Program-made: the position numbers and the translations under genes
Notes under the pieces: generated by a model
Seen by the model: only the letters and a program-made list of their open reading frames with translations
The model's database searches: none
Told to the model about the DNA's origin: nothing
In this document: piece after piece, positions 8,639-17,956 of the stretch
Layout of the letters: every line of letters begins with the position of its first letter
Position numbering within the stretch: the stretch's first letter is position 1
From: Ancalomicrobiaceae bacterium S20
Lineage (GTDB): Bacteria > Pseudomonadota > Alphaproteobacteria > Rhizobiales > Ancalomicrobiaceae
Direction of reading: 5' to 3'
Length of the DNA stretch: 64,000 nucleotides
NCBI GenBank assembly: GCA_040269895.1
Contig: CP158568.1
Span: 558,001 to 622,000, forward strand

Positions 8639-9764
8639 CGGCCGCCTCCGCCTCGCGCTCGGTGCCTTTGGCCGGCAGGTCGGGTGAGACGTGCGGGAAG
8701 ACATGCGCGTCGTCGGCGTGGAAGCCGACGGCGTGGGTGCTGGCGAGCAGGGCGCCGCGCAGGCCGAGGTTCGGCACATGCATGGTGATCCGGGCGCCGC
8801 CGGCGAGCGCGAAGGTGTAGACCACCGTCGGGCCTTCGAGCACGCGGCCGTCGAGATTGCCCTCGACGCGATTGACCGGATCCATCTCGGCGGCGAAGCC
8901 GATCCGCTCCGGGCGCACCATGACGACGGCGCGCTCGCCGACCTTGAGAGCGCCGCGCACGGTGCCCTCGACCGTGCCGACGGCGGTCGCGACCAGACAG
9001 CGCTCGCCCTCGATCGAGACGATCTTGCCGGGCAGCTCGTTCTGCTCGCCGACGAAACGGGCGACGAAGGCGGTCGCCGGCGAGGCATAGAGACGGTCGG
9101 GCGTGTCGACCTGCTCGATGCGGCCCTCGTTCATGACCGCGATCCGGTCCGACATGGCCAGCGCCTCGGACTGGTCGTGGGTGATGTAGACGAAGGTGAC
9201 GCCGGTGCGGCGCTGGATCGCCTTCAGTTCGGCGCGCATGTGCGAGCGCAGCTTCAGATCGAGCGAGGACAGCGGCTCGTCGAGCAGCAGCACGGCGGGC
9301 TCGACCGCCAGCGCGCGGGCGACCGCGACGCGCTGGCGCTGGCCGCCGGAGATCTGATGCGGCTTGCGGCCGCCGAGCCCGTCGAGCGCAACGAGCGACA
9401 GCAGCTCCTCCGCGCGGCGCAGTCGCTCGGCACGGGGGACGCCGCGCGCCTCCAGGCCGAAGGCGACGTTCTCGATCACGCTCATCAGCGGGAACAGCGC
9501 CAGATTCTGGTGGATCAGCGCGGTCGGACGCTGGTTCGGCCCGAGGTTGGTCGTGTCGCTGCCGCCGATCAGCACGCGGCCGGTGGTCGGCTGTTGAAAA
9601 CCGGCGGTGACACGCAGAAGCGTGGTCTTGCCGCAGCCTGACGGACCGAGAATCGAGAAGAACTCACCGGCCTCGATCTCGAGATCGAGCGGATGCACCG
9701 CGCGGAACGCACCGAAGTCGACCGAGATGGCCCGTAGTCTCACGTCCTTGCCGTGCGTGACCAA
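8631..9764 (-). CDS. potA: Polyamine-type ABC transporter ATP-binding protein (PotA-like)
   Basis: The cytoplasmic ATPase of the importer, about 377 residues. Walker A is GPSGCGKTT (about residues 38-46), the signature ISGGQRQRVAVARAL, Walker B LLLDEPLSSLD and the switch histidine THDQSEA. A C-terminal TOBE-type domain (VRPERIGFA onward) follows, as in PotA and MalK relatives. The start is chosen at a TTG at 9764 because a GGGGGAG ribosome site lies about 8 bp upstream; a GTG at 9743 is the alternative. The frame continues upstream without resemblance to the family. Confidence 0.88.
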   Translation of the reverse strand: MVTHGKDVRLRAISVDFGAFRAVHPLDLEIEAGEFFSILGPSGCGKTTLLRVTAGFQQPTTGRVLIGGSDTTNLGPNQRPTALIHQNLALFPLMSVIENVAFGLEARGVPRAERLRRAEELLSLVALDGLGGRKPHQISGGQRQRVAVARALAVEPAVLLLDEPLSSLDLKLRSHMRAELKAIQRRTGVTFVYITHDQSEALAMSDRIAVMNEGRIEQVDTPDRLYASPATAFVARFVGEQNELPGKIVSIEGERCLVATAVGTVEGTVRGALKVGERAVVMVRPERIGFAAEMDPVNRVEGNLDGRVLEGPTVVYTFALAGGARITMHVPNLGLRGALLASTHAVGFHADDAHVFPHVSPDLPAKGTEREAEAADA

Positions 9765-10041
9765 ACCGGCGCTCCCCCGTTCTTGCAGCTCTCCGCCCTT
9801 CGACGGACGGGCCGGCGAACGGGACTTCTCAGATCGGAATCGCAGCCGCCCGCCGATGCGTGATTGCAGATCGTACTGCGGAAAGCGATCCCGTCCGCCC
9901 CTATTTCCGGGGGCGATCCGACGCAGGACGCTTTGCCGGGGCGAGTGTGGCGGGGAATGCACGCGCGCACCAGTGGTGACGCAACGACATCCGGTGGCCT
10001 GCGTTAACGGGCGTCGTCGCGGCCGACGCGCCGGGCTCCGA

Positions 10042-11160
10042 TCAGGCGTTGGTGAGCTTCTCGACGTATTCGCCGCGCAGGCGCGAGAAGAACGGCGTCT
10101 GGATCGGCCACCACCACAGCCCGTCGATCGTGCCCGGCGCATAGGACATCTCGAAGGCGGTGCGCGCCTCGTCGTTGAGATGCTTCTCGGCACCGACGGC
10201 GCAGGTGTTGTAGCCGGTCGAGTTCGTGAAGGCGGCGCCGGCCTCGGGCGAATAGAGGAAGTTCGCCAGCGCATAGGCCTGATCGAGGTTCTGCGCACCG
10301 GCCGGGATGCCGAACGTGTCGGTCCAGGCGAGGCCGCCCTCCTTCGGCATGCCGAACTTCCATTTCCGGTCGGTCTTGCGGTTGAGCAGGATGCCGGTCG
10401 TGTCCCAGGTCTGGCCGATGACGCAGCCGGCGTCGGTGAAGGCTGCGGTCGCCTCGTTGGCGTTGTTCCAGTAGGCGCCGAAGTTCTTCTTCTTCGAAGC
10501 GGCGAAGGCGAGGCAGGCCTCGAACACGCGGCGGGCCTCGTCCTCGGACTTGTACATGTCGAGCGCGCGGTTGGTCTTCACCCGGCCGGTGGCATCGAGC
10601 CAGATCGCGATCGAGGTGAAGATCGACTTCTGCCGGAGCGCCACCTTCTTGTCGAGGCCGTCGGCCCAGAGGTCGCCGTAGGAGAGTTCGCCCGACTTCT
10701 TGTCGAATTTCGAGCCGTCGTAGGTGATCGCCTCGGTGCCCCAGTCGAAGGGCATCAGGTAGCGCTTGCCGCGATAGGTGGCGCCGAGCGTGATCGAGTT
10801 GCGGTAGATCGACGGCAGCACGCGATTGGCATCGAAGCGGCGCTCGTCGATCTCCTGCAGGAGGCCGTCCTTGTAGTAGTTCGGACCGGTGTCGACGGAG
10901 GGAAACAGCACGTCGAAGCCCTTGCCGCCGGCGGCGCGCAGCTTGTTCTCCGCTTCCTCGTTGGAGCCGTAGGTCGACAGGTTGACCCGGATGCCGGTCT
11001 TGGCCTGGAAATCGGGGAGCAGGGTATTCTTGTCGAAGTATTCGCCCCAGACGAAGACGTTGACCTCGCCGGAGGAGGCGAGGGCATCGTGCGCCCTGAG
11101 CACGGCCGGCATGGCCAGCGCCGCGGCCGCACCGCGCATCAGGGCCCGTCTCGTCAGCAT
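10042..11160 (-). CDS. potD: Periplasmic polyamine-type substrate-binding protein (PotD/PotF-like)
   Basis: A 372-residue extracellular solute-binding protein and first gene of the transporter operon. The N-terminus (MLTRRALMRGAAAALAMPAV) is an export signal with paired arginines, possibly Tat-dependent. The mature start VNVFVWGEYFDK is the usual opening of PotD/PotF proteins, followed by FDVLFPSVD and MPFDWGTEAI. A gap of 277 bp separates it from the ATPase gene, more than inside the rest of the operon, which may allow uncoupled high expression of the binding protein. The exact ligand cannot be predicted safely. Confidence 0.88.
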   Translation of the reverse strand: MLTRRALMRGAAAALAMPAVLRAHDALASSGEVNVFVWGEYFDKNTLLPDFQAKTGIRVNLSTYGSNEEAENKLRAAGGKGFDVLFPSVDTGPNYYKDGLLQEIDERRFDANRVLPSIYRNSITLGATYRGKRYLMPFDWGTEAITYDGSKFDKKSGELSYGDLWADGLDKKVALRQKSIFTSIAIWLDATGRVKTNRALDMYKSEDEARRVFEACLAFAASKKKNFGAYWNNANEATAAFTDAGCVIGQTWDTTGILLNRKTDRKWKFGMPKEGGLAWTDTFGIPAGAQNLDQAYALANFLYSPEAGAAFTNSTGYNTCAVGAEKHLNDEARTAFEMSYAPGTIDGLWWWPIQTPFFSRLRGEYVEKLTNA

Positions 11161-11452
11161 TGGCGACGTCCTTCTTTCTTGTCTCGAATCGAAATCCGTC
11201 CCGACGGGCGCCTCGGGTCGGAACCACGGCGGGGGTCGTGGTCGATCGGGCGATATCGGTCGTTCCAGGAGGGGCTGACGGACCGATCGGGCGGAGTCCT
11301 GATGTTGTGCCTAGCAGCGGCCCATGACGCTCGGGTGACACTCCGGAGACGCGCGGGGGGTGCGTTCCGGGGCGCCGGCGGCCAGCGCGGTCGCGGCCTT
11401 GCGCAATCATGATAAACCACAAGGATCAAACAGGGAATCAGGGTCGCCGTTC

Positions 11453-12991
11453 ATGACTAACGTGCTTTTCGTCACCGCCGACCAGTGGCGCGCCGACGCG
11501 CTCGGGCTCGTTGCACGTGCCGGCTCCGGTGTCGGACCGAAGACGCCCCACATCGATCGGCTCGCGGGCGAGGCGGTGCGGTTCGCCCGTCATTTCGGCG
11601 GCGCGGTGCCCTGTTCGCCGGCGCGCGCCTGTCTCTATACCGGCCTCTACCAGATGACCAATCGCGTCGTGCGCAACGGCACGCCGCTCGATCGCCGCCA
11701 CCAGACGCTCGCCGAGGCGGTGCGCGCGCTCGGCTTCGACCCGACGCTGTTCGGCTACACCGACACCGGCACCGATCCGCGAACGACATCGCCGGGCGAT
11801 CCGTGGCTGACCACGTTCGAAGGCATCCTGCCGGGCATGAGCGTGCGGGTCGCCGTACCGGAGTATCCGGCCGCGTGGCTGTCGTGGCTCGCCAGCCGCG
11901 GCCACGCGATCGGTTCGCGCTGGCAGGAGATCTATCTGCCGAAGTCCGGCGCGCCGGCGCTCTGGGGCACGGGACCGAAGTTCTCCGCCGACGAGACGCA
12001 GGCCGCCTTCTTGGTCGGCGAGTTCGAGCGCTGGGTCTCCGAGCAGCGCGGACCGTGGTTCGCGCACCTGTCGTTCCTGGCGCCGCATCCGCCCTTCGTG
12101 ACGCCGGAGCCTTTCGCGACGCTGCATCATCCGGATGAGGTTTCGGCGCCGAACCGCGTCGGCTCCGCGGCCGACGAGGCGGCGAAACATCCGTACCTGA
12201 AGCTCGCGATCGAGACGCAGGGCAAGGCCCGCAAGGTCTACGGCCCGCCGGGACCCGAGACCGACGGCAGCGAGGCCGAGGCACGGCAGGTGAAGGCGAC
12301 CTATTTCGGCATGGTCGCCGAGATCGATCACCAGATCAGCCGGCTGCGCGCGATCCTCGAGGCGGCCGGGCAGTGGGACGACACGCTCATCGTGCTGACG
12401 TCCGACCACGCCGAGCAGATGGGCGACCATCACCTCTGGGGCAAGCTCGGCTTCTACGACGAGAGCTATCGCATCCCGCTGATCATCCGGCCGCCGGGCC
12501 TCGCGCCGGCGCGGCAGGGCGCCGTGGTCGAGGCCTTCACCGAGGCGGTCGACGTGATGCCGACCATCCTCGACCTGCTCGGTGCGCCGGTGCCCGGCCA
12601 TCTCGACGGCCATTCGCTGCGGCCGTTCCTTGATGGCGATTCGGTGCCGGCCGGTTGGCGAGCGGCGGCGCATTTCGAGTTCGACTTCCGCGAACTGCGT
12701 TCCGGCGTGCCGCAACGCGTGCTCGGTCTCGGGCTCGACGCCTGTTCGCTGGTCGCGCATCGGACCGAGCGGTTCAAATACGTCCATTTCGCCGGGCTGC
12801 CGCCGCTGCTGTTCGACCTCGCGAACGATCCCGGCGAGCAGGTCAATGTCGCGGATGATCCGGACTATCGTCTGGCCCGGATCGAATGCGCCGAGGCGCT
12901 GCTCGCCTGGCGCGCGCGCCATCTCGACCGCCGGCTCACCGGCCTCGACCTCGGCGAAGGTGGCGTATTCGACGCCCGAATCCGGCCGTGA
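11453..12991 (+). CDS. Sulfatase family hydrolase, phosphonate monoester hydrolase-like
   Basis: A 512-residue member of the alkaline phosphatase/sulfatase superfamily. The formylglycine motif CSPAR (Cys about 54) implies post-translational conversion of this cysteine by a maturation enzyme. The N-terminal metal ligand is in TADQW and later ones are in LTSDHAEQMGDHHLWGK. The stretch VRNGTPLDRRH followed by LFGYTDTGTDPR is, from memory, closer to phosphonate monoester hydrolases/phosphodiesterases of Rhizobium type than to choline or aryl sulfatases. No signal peptide, so probably cytosolic. The ATG at 11453 fits the family start (MTNVLFVTADQWRAD). It is divergent from the transporter operon. 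Confidence 0.8.
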   Translation: MTNVLFVTADQWRADALGLVARAGSGVGPKTPHIDRLAGEAVRFARHFGGAVPCSPARACLYTGLYQMTNRVVRNGTPLDRRHQTLAEAVRALGFDPTLFGYTDTGTDPRTTSPGDPWLTTFEGILPGMSVRVAVPEYPAAWLSWLASRGHAIGSRWQEIYLPKSGAPALWGTGPKFSADETQAAFLVGEFERWVSEQRGPWFAHLSFLAPHPPFVTPEPFATLHHPDEVSAPNRVGSAADEAAKHPYLKLAIETQGKARKVYGPPGPETDGSEAEARQVKATYFGMVAEIDHQISRLRAILEAAGQWDDTLIVLTSDHAEQMGDHHLWGKLGFYDESYRIPLIIRPPGLAPARQGAVVEAFTEAVDVMPTILDLLGAPVPGHLDGHSLRPFLDGDSVPAGWRAAAHFEFDFRELRSGVPQRVLGLGLDACSLVAHRTERFKYVHFAGLPPLLFDLANDPGEQVNVADDPDYRLARIECAEALLAWRARHLDRRLTGLDLGEGGVFDARIRP

Positions 12992-13081
12992 GCCAGGCGC
13001 AGCGGCGCGCGACCGGCTTTGAGATCGCGCGCGACTCGGACTAACGAAAGGCGAGCGACGGCGAGGTCGGAGGCGTTGAGC

Positions 13082-13780
13082 ATGTGGGAGCGGTTTCGCG
13101 ACATCGTCGGGGTGATCGGCGCCATGACCGGCATCGGGCCGATCGCCGAGAAGCTCGGGCAGGCGCTCGCGCGGCTCGGGGCCGACCGCAAGCCGGTCGC
13201 CTTCACGGTCGCGCTGATCGCGCTCTCGGCCAAGATGGCGGTGGCAGATGGTGTCGTCTCGGCCGACGAGGTGCAGACGTTCCGTCGCGTGGTCGACGTG
13301 CCGCCCGAGGAGGAGCGCAATGTCGAACGGCTGTTCGACATTGCCAAGGCTGACGTCGCCGGCTTCGAGACCTATGCGAAGCGAATCGCGGAGATCGCCG
13401 AGGGCGATGCCGTGTTCCTCGCCGACGTGCTCGAGGGCCTGTTCCACATCGCGGCGGCGGACGCCTATGTCCACGAGCGCGAACTCGTGTTCCTGGAGCG
13501 GGTCGCCGAGATCTTCGGCCTCGACGAGGCCGCCTTCAATCGCATCGCGGCCGGATTCATCCGGCGCAAGGGCCCCGACCCCTATGTGGTGATCGGCATC
13601 GACCGCGAGGCGACCGACGCCGAGGTCAAGAAGGCCTATCGGGCGCGGGTCGCGGAGTGCCATCCCGACCGGCATTTCGCCAGTGGCCTGCCCAAGGAAG
13701 CGCTCGGCATGCTGTCGGATCGGCTCGCCGCCCTGAACGCCGCTTGGGAAAGCGTGCGGCTCGAGAGGGGGATTTCCTGA
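13082..13780 (+). CDS. DjlA-like co-chaperone (TerB-like plus J domain)
   Basis: A 232-residue protein in two parts. Residues about 38-165 form a helical TerB/DjlA central domain with two acidic repeats (KMAVADGVVSADE and AAADAYVHERE). Residues about 167-230 form a J domain with its HPD tripeptide at about 194-196. J domains stimulate DnaK-type ATPases; DjlA proteins are usually membrane-anchored. Only a weak hydrophobic patch is present at residues 8-20, so this copy may be soluble or peripherally attached. The ATG at 13082 is chosen because the upstream codons are arginine-rich and have no match. The amidase gene follows after 29 bp, possibly co-transcribed. Confidence 0.83.
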   Translation: MWERFRDIVGVIGAMTGIGPIAEKLGQALARLGADRKPVAFTVALIALSAKMAVADGVVSADEVQTFRRVVDVPPEEERNVERLFDIAKADVAGFETYAKRIAEIAEGDAVFLADVLEGLFHIAAADAYVHERELVFLERVAEIFGLDEAAFNRIAAGFIRRKGPDPYVVIGIDREATDAEVKKAYRARVAECHPDRHFASGLPKEALGMLSDRLAALNAAWESVRLERGIS

Positions 13781-13809
13781 ATTCGTGAATTTCTGGTAAT
13801 GAATGCGGC

Positions 13810-14694
13810 ATGACGGATGCGGTCGCCGAGATCACTCGGCCCGACAGCCCGCTGGTGGATCGGCTGAGACCCTCGCCGAACCATGGCGCGCGGCGTGCGG
13901 GTTACGAGACGGCCAAGCCGGACATGCTCGTGCTTCACTACACGGGCATGCCGGCGGGTCGTGGCCGTTCCGCTTGCGAAAGGGCGGTCAGTTGGCTGAC
14001 TGACACGCGCTCGCAGGTCTCCGCTCACTACGTGATCGACGAGGACGGCACGATCCTGCAACTGGTGCCGGAGAGTCGGCGCGCGTGGCACGCGGGCGTC
14101 TCGTCCTGGGCCGGGGAGACCGACTTGAACTCGGCCTCGATCGGCATCGAGATCGTCAATCCGGGCTATTGGTGGGACATGGCGGCGGCGCCGGATCGGG
14201 CGGCCGGCGAGCCGGTCGAAACTCATCCCGGCTACACGGATTTCCCGGCCGCGCAGGTCGATGCTGTGATCGCGCTCTGTCGCGATATCCTCGCGCGCAA
14301 CCCGGTTCCGGCCGATCGCGTGCTCGCCCATTCGGACATCGCGCCGGCGCGCAAGCAGGATCCGGGCGAGAAATTCCCCTGGGAGCGGCTCGCCGCGGCG
14401 GGCGTCGGCCTATGGACCGCGCCGGAGCCGGTCGGCGGGGGACGCTTCTTTACCAAGGGCGACGAAGGCCAGCCGATCCAGGCGCTGCAGGCCATGTTCG
14501 GTGTTTACGGTTATGGACTTTCCGTGACGGGTGTTTATGACGACGCCACGGAGCAGGTGGTCAAGGCCTTCCAGCGCCACTGGCGACAAACCAGGGTGGA
14601 CGGGGTGGCCGATGTTTCGACGATCACGACGCTGCGGCGCCTGATGGCGCTTCGGCCGGTATCGTCGGACGCACGAGCGGAGGCGCGCGCATGA
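13810..14694 (+). CDS. N-acetylmuramoyl-L-alanine amidase, AmiD-like, with peptidoglycan-binding domain
   Basis: A 294-residue zinc amidase (amidase_2 family) that cuts the bond between muramic acid and the peptide stem. Zinc ligands are visible as LHYTGMP (His about 43), LAHSDIAP (His about 174) and DPGEKFPW (Asp about 184). A peptidoglycan_binding_1 repeat occupies about residues 215-285. No signal peptide is seen, which suits a cytoplasmic anhydro-muropeptide amidase of the AmpD/AmiD recycling type. Its stop overlaps the start of the next lytic transglycosylase gene (ATGA), so the two are translationally coupled. Confidence 0.85.
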   Translation: MTDAVAEITRPDSPLVDRLRPSPNHGARRAGYETAKPDMLVLHYTGMPAGRGRSACERAVSWLTDTRSQVSAHYVIDEDGTILQLVPESRRAWHAGVSSWAGETDLNSASIGIEIVNPGYWWDMAAAPDRAAGEPVETHPGYTDFPAAQVDAVIALCRDILARNPVPADRVLAHSDIAPARKQDPGEKFPWERLAAAGVGLWTAPEPVGGGRFFTKGDEGQPIQALQAMFGVYGYGLSVTGVYDDATEQVVKAFQRHWRQTRVDGVADVSTITTLRRLMALRPVSSDARAEARA

Positions 14695-15862
14695 GGCGGA
14701 CCCTGTCGATCGGATGCGTGCTCGGCACGCTCGCGGGTGGTGGCGTCGGCGCGGAGACCATGAGCTCCGAGGCCCGCGCCGAAGAGACCCCGTCGAAGAT
14801 CGTCAGGACGTCGGAAGCCCCCGGCGATGCGCAGCGTCGCACCACGCGGGCGCCGCCCACCCGCAATTGCCGACCCGCGCGCTCGCGTTCCAACCGAAGA
14901 TCCGTTCGTCGGTGATGCCGTCGGACCCGGCGCCGATCGATACGGGCGGCCCGATCGACGCGCCGGCCGCGCTCGGCAACCGGTTCGACGACGCCTTCGG
15001 CATGTTCGGCGGCCCGGCGCCGGTGCAGGAGCCGAAGGTCGAACTCGCTTCCTATGAAGCGCCGGTCGCCGGTGATGCGCTCGGCTATGCGGCCGAGCCG
15101 GCGCCCTCGCATGCCGGCGCGATCCTGGCGCCGCCGAAGACCGCGCCGCTCGCCCAGCCGATCGCGGCGGCCGAGCGCGTGCTGCCGATGCCGCAGGCGA
15201 AACCGCGCGTGCCGAAGGCGCCGATCCAGCTCGCCTCGCTGGAGCCGTCGGCCGCCACCGCGGTATCGCCGCCGGCCGCGGCGCCGGCGCAACCCTCGCC
15301 CGCGCTCGCGGTCGCGCCGGTGCTCGGCGACGAGCCGCGCAAGATGCCGAAGGCGGCGCTGCCCTACATCGACATCATCCGCCGCGAGGCGCGCAAGAAC
15401 GCCGTGCCGGTGTGGCTCGCCGTCGGCGTCGCCTGGGTCGAGAGCAAGTTCGACCCGAAGCTGCGCGGCAGCCATGGCGTGGTCGGGCTCATGCAGGTCA
15501 TGCCCTCGACCGCGCGCTACCAGGGCTACCGCGGCGAGACCGCCAAGCTGTTCGACGCCGAGACGAACATCATCTGGGGCACCAAGGAACTCGGCTGGGA
15601 CTACGCCAAGGCGAACGGCGACATCTGCCTCACCATCGCCAAGTACAAGGGCGGCATTGCGACCCGCCACGTGAATGCCGGCGCGCAGCGCTACTGCGAT
15701 CAGGTCTACATGATCACCGGCATGGGCAACGCCCCGAACTACCTGAACCGCGTCGCTGCCGAAAAGCCGAAGTCCGGGCCGTCGAAGGCCGCCGCCGCGA
15801 AGGCGCGCAAGAAGACCGCGGAAGCCGAGGCGCAGCTGCCGCCCGGCGTGCAGGTGCGCTGA
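14691..15862 (+). CDS. Exported lytic transglycosylase (SLT domain), apparent frameshift
   Basis: A murein lytic transglycosylase that cleaves glycan strands to 1,6-anhydro ends. The ATG at 14691 overlaps the amidase stop and opens a signal peptide (about residues 1-30). This frame stops at 14915. The rest lies in another frame: a Pro/Ala-rich linker, then the SLT core with the catalytic glutamate in WVESKFDP, and GLMQVMPSTA. The two frames join if one base is added between about 14845 and 14870 (for example in ACGCGGGCGCC); the product is then about 390 residues. An internal ATG near 14913 would give a version without signal peptide. The C-terminus is Lys/Ala-rich. Confidence 0.75.
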
Positions 15863-15982
15863 GACCGGTCGCGCCGAGCGCCGGTTGCTTGCTCTGTCCT
15901 CCCGATCCGACACGGCCGCTCCGACCGCGCACGAACTCGTGTGTCAACGTGAGCGTGGCCGCCGCCCTCTCGCCATGAACCG

Positions 15983-15996
15983 GGGGCGATCGCCCC
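15983..15996. terminator. GC-rich palindrome between two lytic transglycosylase genes
   Basis: GGGGCGATCGCCCC is a perfect 14-base palindrome followed by ATTTCG, 120 bp after the first transglycosylase stop. It could form a short hairpin and end transcription, but there is no real loop or T-tract, so the assignment is weak. Confidence 0.25.
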
Positions 15997-16080
15997 ATTT
16001 CGTCGCAATCCATCCTTCTTCGTGAACGATTCGGCATGTTGGGTGACCGCTCGGATCAACCGCGTCAAGGACCCCTCATC

Positions 16081-17148
16081 ATGCCGATCCCGCTCAAGGC
16101 CGGGCTGATCGCCACGGCCGCGCTCGCCGCCCTGGTGCCCGCCGGCCTGATCGTGAAGGCGACGATACCGAAGCCCGCCGAACCGGTCGACGTTCTCGCC
16201 AGCACCTCCGATGCTCCGCCTGCCGCCAGCGCGACGATCGCGCCGAAGGGCGCGGAAGCCCAGGCAAAGGACGGCACCGCCACCGAGGCGTCCGCTGGCC
16301 AGCCAGCGCCCGGCCCGACCGCGCCTCACGTGTCGCAGGCGACGGCCGACCTGCCCAAGGCGGTCCGCACCGAGCCTTTCACGCTGGCCGCGGCCGCCAG
16401 CGCGGGGCATGCCTACGCCGGCGTGCCGCAGACGTTCGAACCGGTCGCCGCGACGGATGCCATGGCAGCCGCGCAGCGGCTGCGCGAGACCTTCGCGATG
16501 ATGGACGGGGTCAAGGGCGCCGCGGGCGGGGCCGCCGGGACTGGAGGCGCGGCCGATCGGCCGTTCCTGCCCAGCGCGGGGGCGACCGGGCCGCAGATCC
16601 TGCCGCCGGCGCCCTCGGCCGATGGCCGTGACCGGCCGGCGGTCGCGCTCGCGCCGCCGGCGCTCGGAGGTGCGACCCAGGACGGTGCCACGCCCGGCGC
16701 GGACGCCGCTTCCGCCGGCTCGGACACCAAGGTCGCCGCGATCGATCCGGCCGCCTCGCACGAGGCCGCCGATCCGCTGCACAAGCTGGTCGCCGATGCG
16801 GCGGCCGAGAACGGCGTGCCGGTCGCGCTCGCCACCGCCATCGTCGACATGGAGAGCGGCTTCGATCCGACCAAGACCTCCGACGAGGGCAAGATCGGCC
16901 TGATGCAGATCCGCTACGAGACCGCGCGCAATCTCGGCTTCCGCGGTCGGTCGGCCGAGCTGAAGAGCCCCGAGGTCAACGTGAAATACGGCATGAAATA
17001 CCTCGCCGCCGCCTACAAGCGCGCCGACAAGGACACGTGCAAGACGGCGATGAAGTTCACGAGCGGCGTCTACACCGAACGTCTGCGCCCGCAGCACATC
17101 GAATATTGCAACAAGCTCAAGGAAAAGCTGCCCGCGACCACGGGGTGA
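16081..17148 (+). CDS. Second lytic transglycosylase-like protein
   Basis: A 355-residue exported or membrane-anchored protein. Residues 5-24 form one hydrophobic segment (signal peptide or anchor). Residues 30-235 are a long Ala/Pro/Gly-rich, disordered-looking linker. The C-terminal 110 residues are an SLT-like domain with catalytic glutamate in VDMESGFDPTK, GLMQIRYETA and YGMKYLAAAY. GLMQI followed by R is a variation on the usual GLMQVMP. It is a paralogue in architecture, not a copy, of the preceding gene. The ATG at 16081 is chosen because it starts the hydrophobic segment. It forms a run of peptidoglycan hydrolases with its two upstream neighbours. Confidence 0.78.
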   Translation: MPIPLKAGLIATAALAALVPAGLIVKATIPKPAEPVDVLASTSDAPPAASATIAPKGAEAQAKDGTATEASAGQPAPGPTAPHVSQATADLPKAVRTEPFTLAAAASAGHAYAGVPQTFEPVAATDAMAAAQRLRETFAMMDGVKGAAGGAAGTGGAADRPFLPSAGATGPQILPPAPSADGRDRPAVALAPPALGGATQDGATPGADAASAGSDTKVAAIDPAASHEAADPLHKLVADAAAENGVPVALATAIVDMESGFDPTKTSDEGKIGLMQIRYETARNLGFRGRSAELKSPEVNVKYGMKYLAAAYKRADKDTCKTAMKFTSGVYTERLRPQHIEYCNKLKEKLPATTG

Positions 17149-17221
17149 GCGACGAAGACCGGCGACGCGTGGCCGTCGGCGAGACCGACGCGTTCGGTGG
17201 AGGCCCTCGCGCCCCCGCGCG

Positions 17222-17572
17222 TCATGCCCCGGGGGCTGCGGGCTTTCTCTTCTTTTTCTTCTCAGGTGGCTGGGCGTGCCGCCACGCGATCTCCAGCGCG
17301 GCGGCGGCATCGGCCTCGTCGAGCGCTGCCAGCGTCGCGCAGGTCCAGCCTTGGCGGCCCCAGGCGTTGGAGATCGCGGTGAAGCCCTCGGGCATCACCG
17401 CGCATTTCAGCGCCTGATCCTCCGGCGTGAAGCGCAGATTGGCGGTCAGCCCGTCGGGCGCGAGGCTCGCAAAGATGCGGGCGGCCTTGAAGGCGGTGCG
17501 ATCGAAATGCGGCGCGGCGGTCGTGCCGGGCAGGGCGAGCGCGAGACGCTGAAAATCGGCAGCACGGATCAT
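17222..17572 (-). CDS. MmcQ/YjbR family protein
   Basis: A 116-residue protein of the MmcQ/YjbR family: ALPGTTAAPHFDRTAFKA near the start, then FASLAPDGLTANLRFTPEDQ and a WGRQGWTC segment. Family members share a cyclophilin-unrelated alpha/beta fold often annotated as DNA-binding, but the function is not established. The C-terminus ends in a lysine run (PEKKKKRKP). The ATG at 17572 follows a GGAGGCGAC ribosome site. Confidence 0.8.
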   Translation of the reverse strand: MIRAADFQRLALALPGTTAAPHFDRTAFKAARIFASLAPDGLTANLRFTPEDQALKCAVMPEGFTAISNAWGRQGWTCATLAALDEADAAAALEIAWRHAQPPEKKKKRKPAAPGA

Positions 17573-17625
17573 GTCGCCTCCTCCTTCTCCGACGGGCTGT
17601 CGGCCGAGCGGGCGAAGGCGGTCGA

Positions 17626-17838
17626 TCAGGCCTTCTTCAGAAACTCGGTCCTGAGGACCAGGCCCTTCACCTTCTCGACGCGGCACTCGACCAGATCCGG
17701 ATCGTCGGTCAGGTGAATATTGCGCACCACCGTGCCGCGCTTCAACGTGGTCGAGGTGCCCTTCACCTTGAGATCCTTGATCAGGGTGACGGTGTCGCCC
17801 TCGGCGAGCAGGTTGCCGTTGGCGTCGCGGACGTCCAT
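17626..17838 (-). CDS. PhnA/YjdM-like small protein
   Basis: A 70-residue protein matching the C-terminal domain of PhnA (YjdM): MDVRDANGNLLAEGDTVTLI, then KGTSTTLKRGTVVRNIHL and a VECRVEKVKGLVLRTEFLKK end. Despite the historical name, PhnA proteins are not part of the phosphonate C-P lyase and their role is unclear. The zinc-ribbon N-terminal half found in longer PhnA proteins is absent. It lies 53 bp upstream of the yjbR-like gene in the same direction, so the two are probably co-transcribed. Confidence 0.82.
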   Translation of the reverse strand: MDVRDANGNLLAEGDTVTLIKDLKVKGTSTTLKRGTVVRNIHLTDDPDLVECRVEKVKGLVLRTEFLKKA

Positions 17839-17956
17839 GTCGAGTTCCTCGGGTTGTCGCGATCCGGTCGTTCCGTCGCGTCGGGCGGCGTTAGCATGCC
17901 GGGGCGGCCGGCACAACGTTGCTTGACCTTGCCCGCCGCATCGCCCATGTGTCGCG

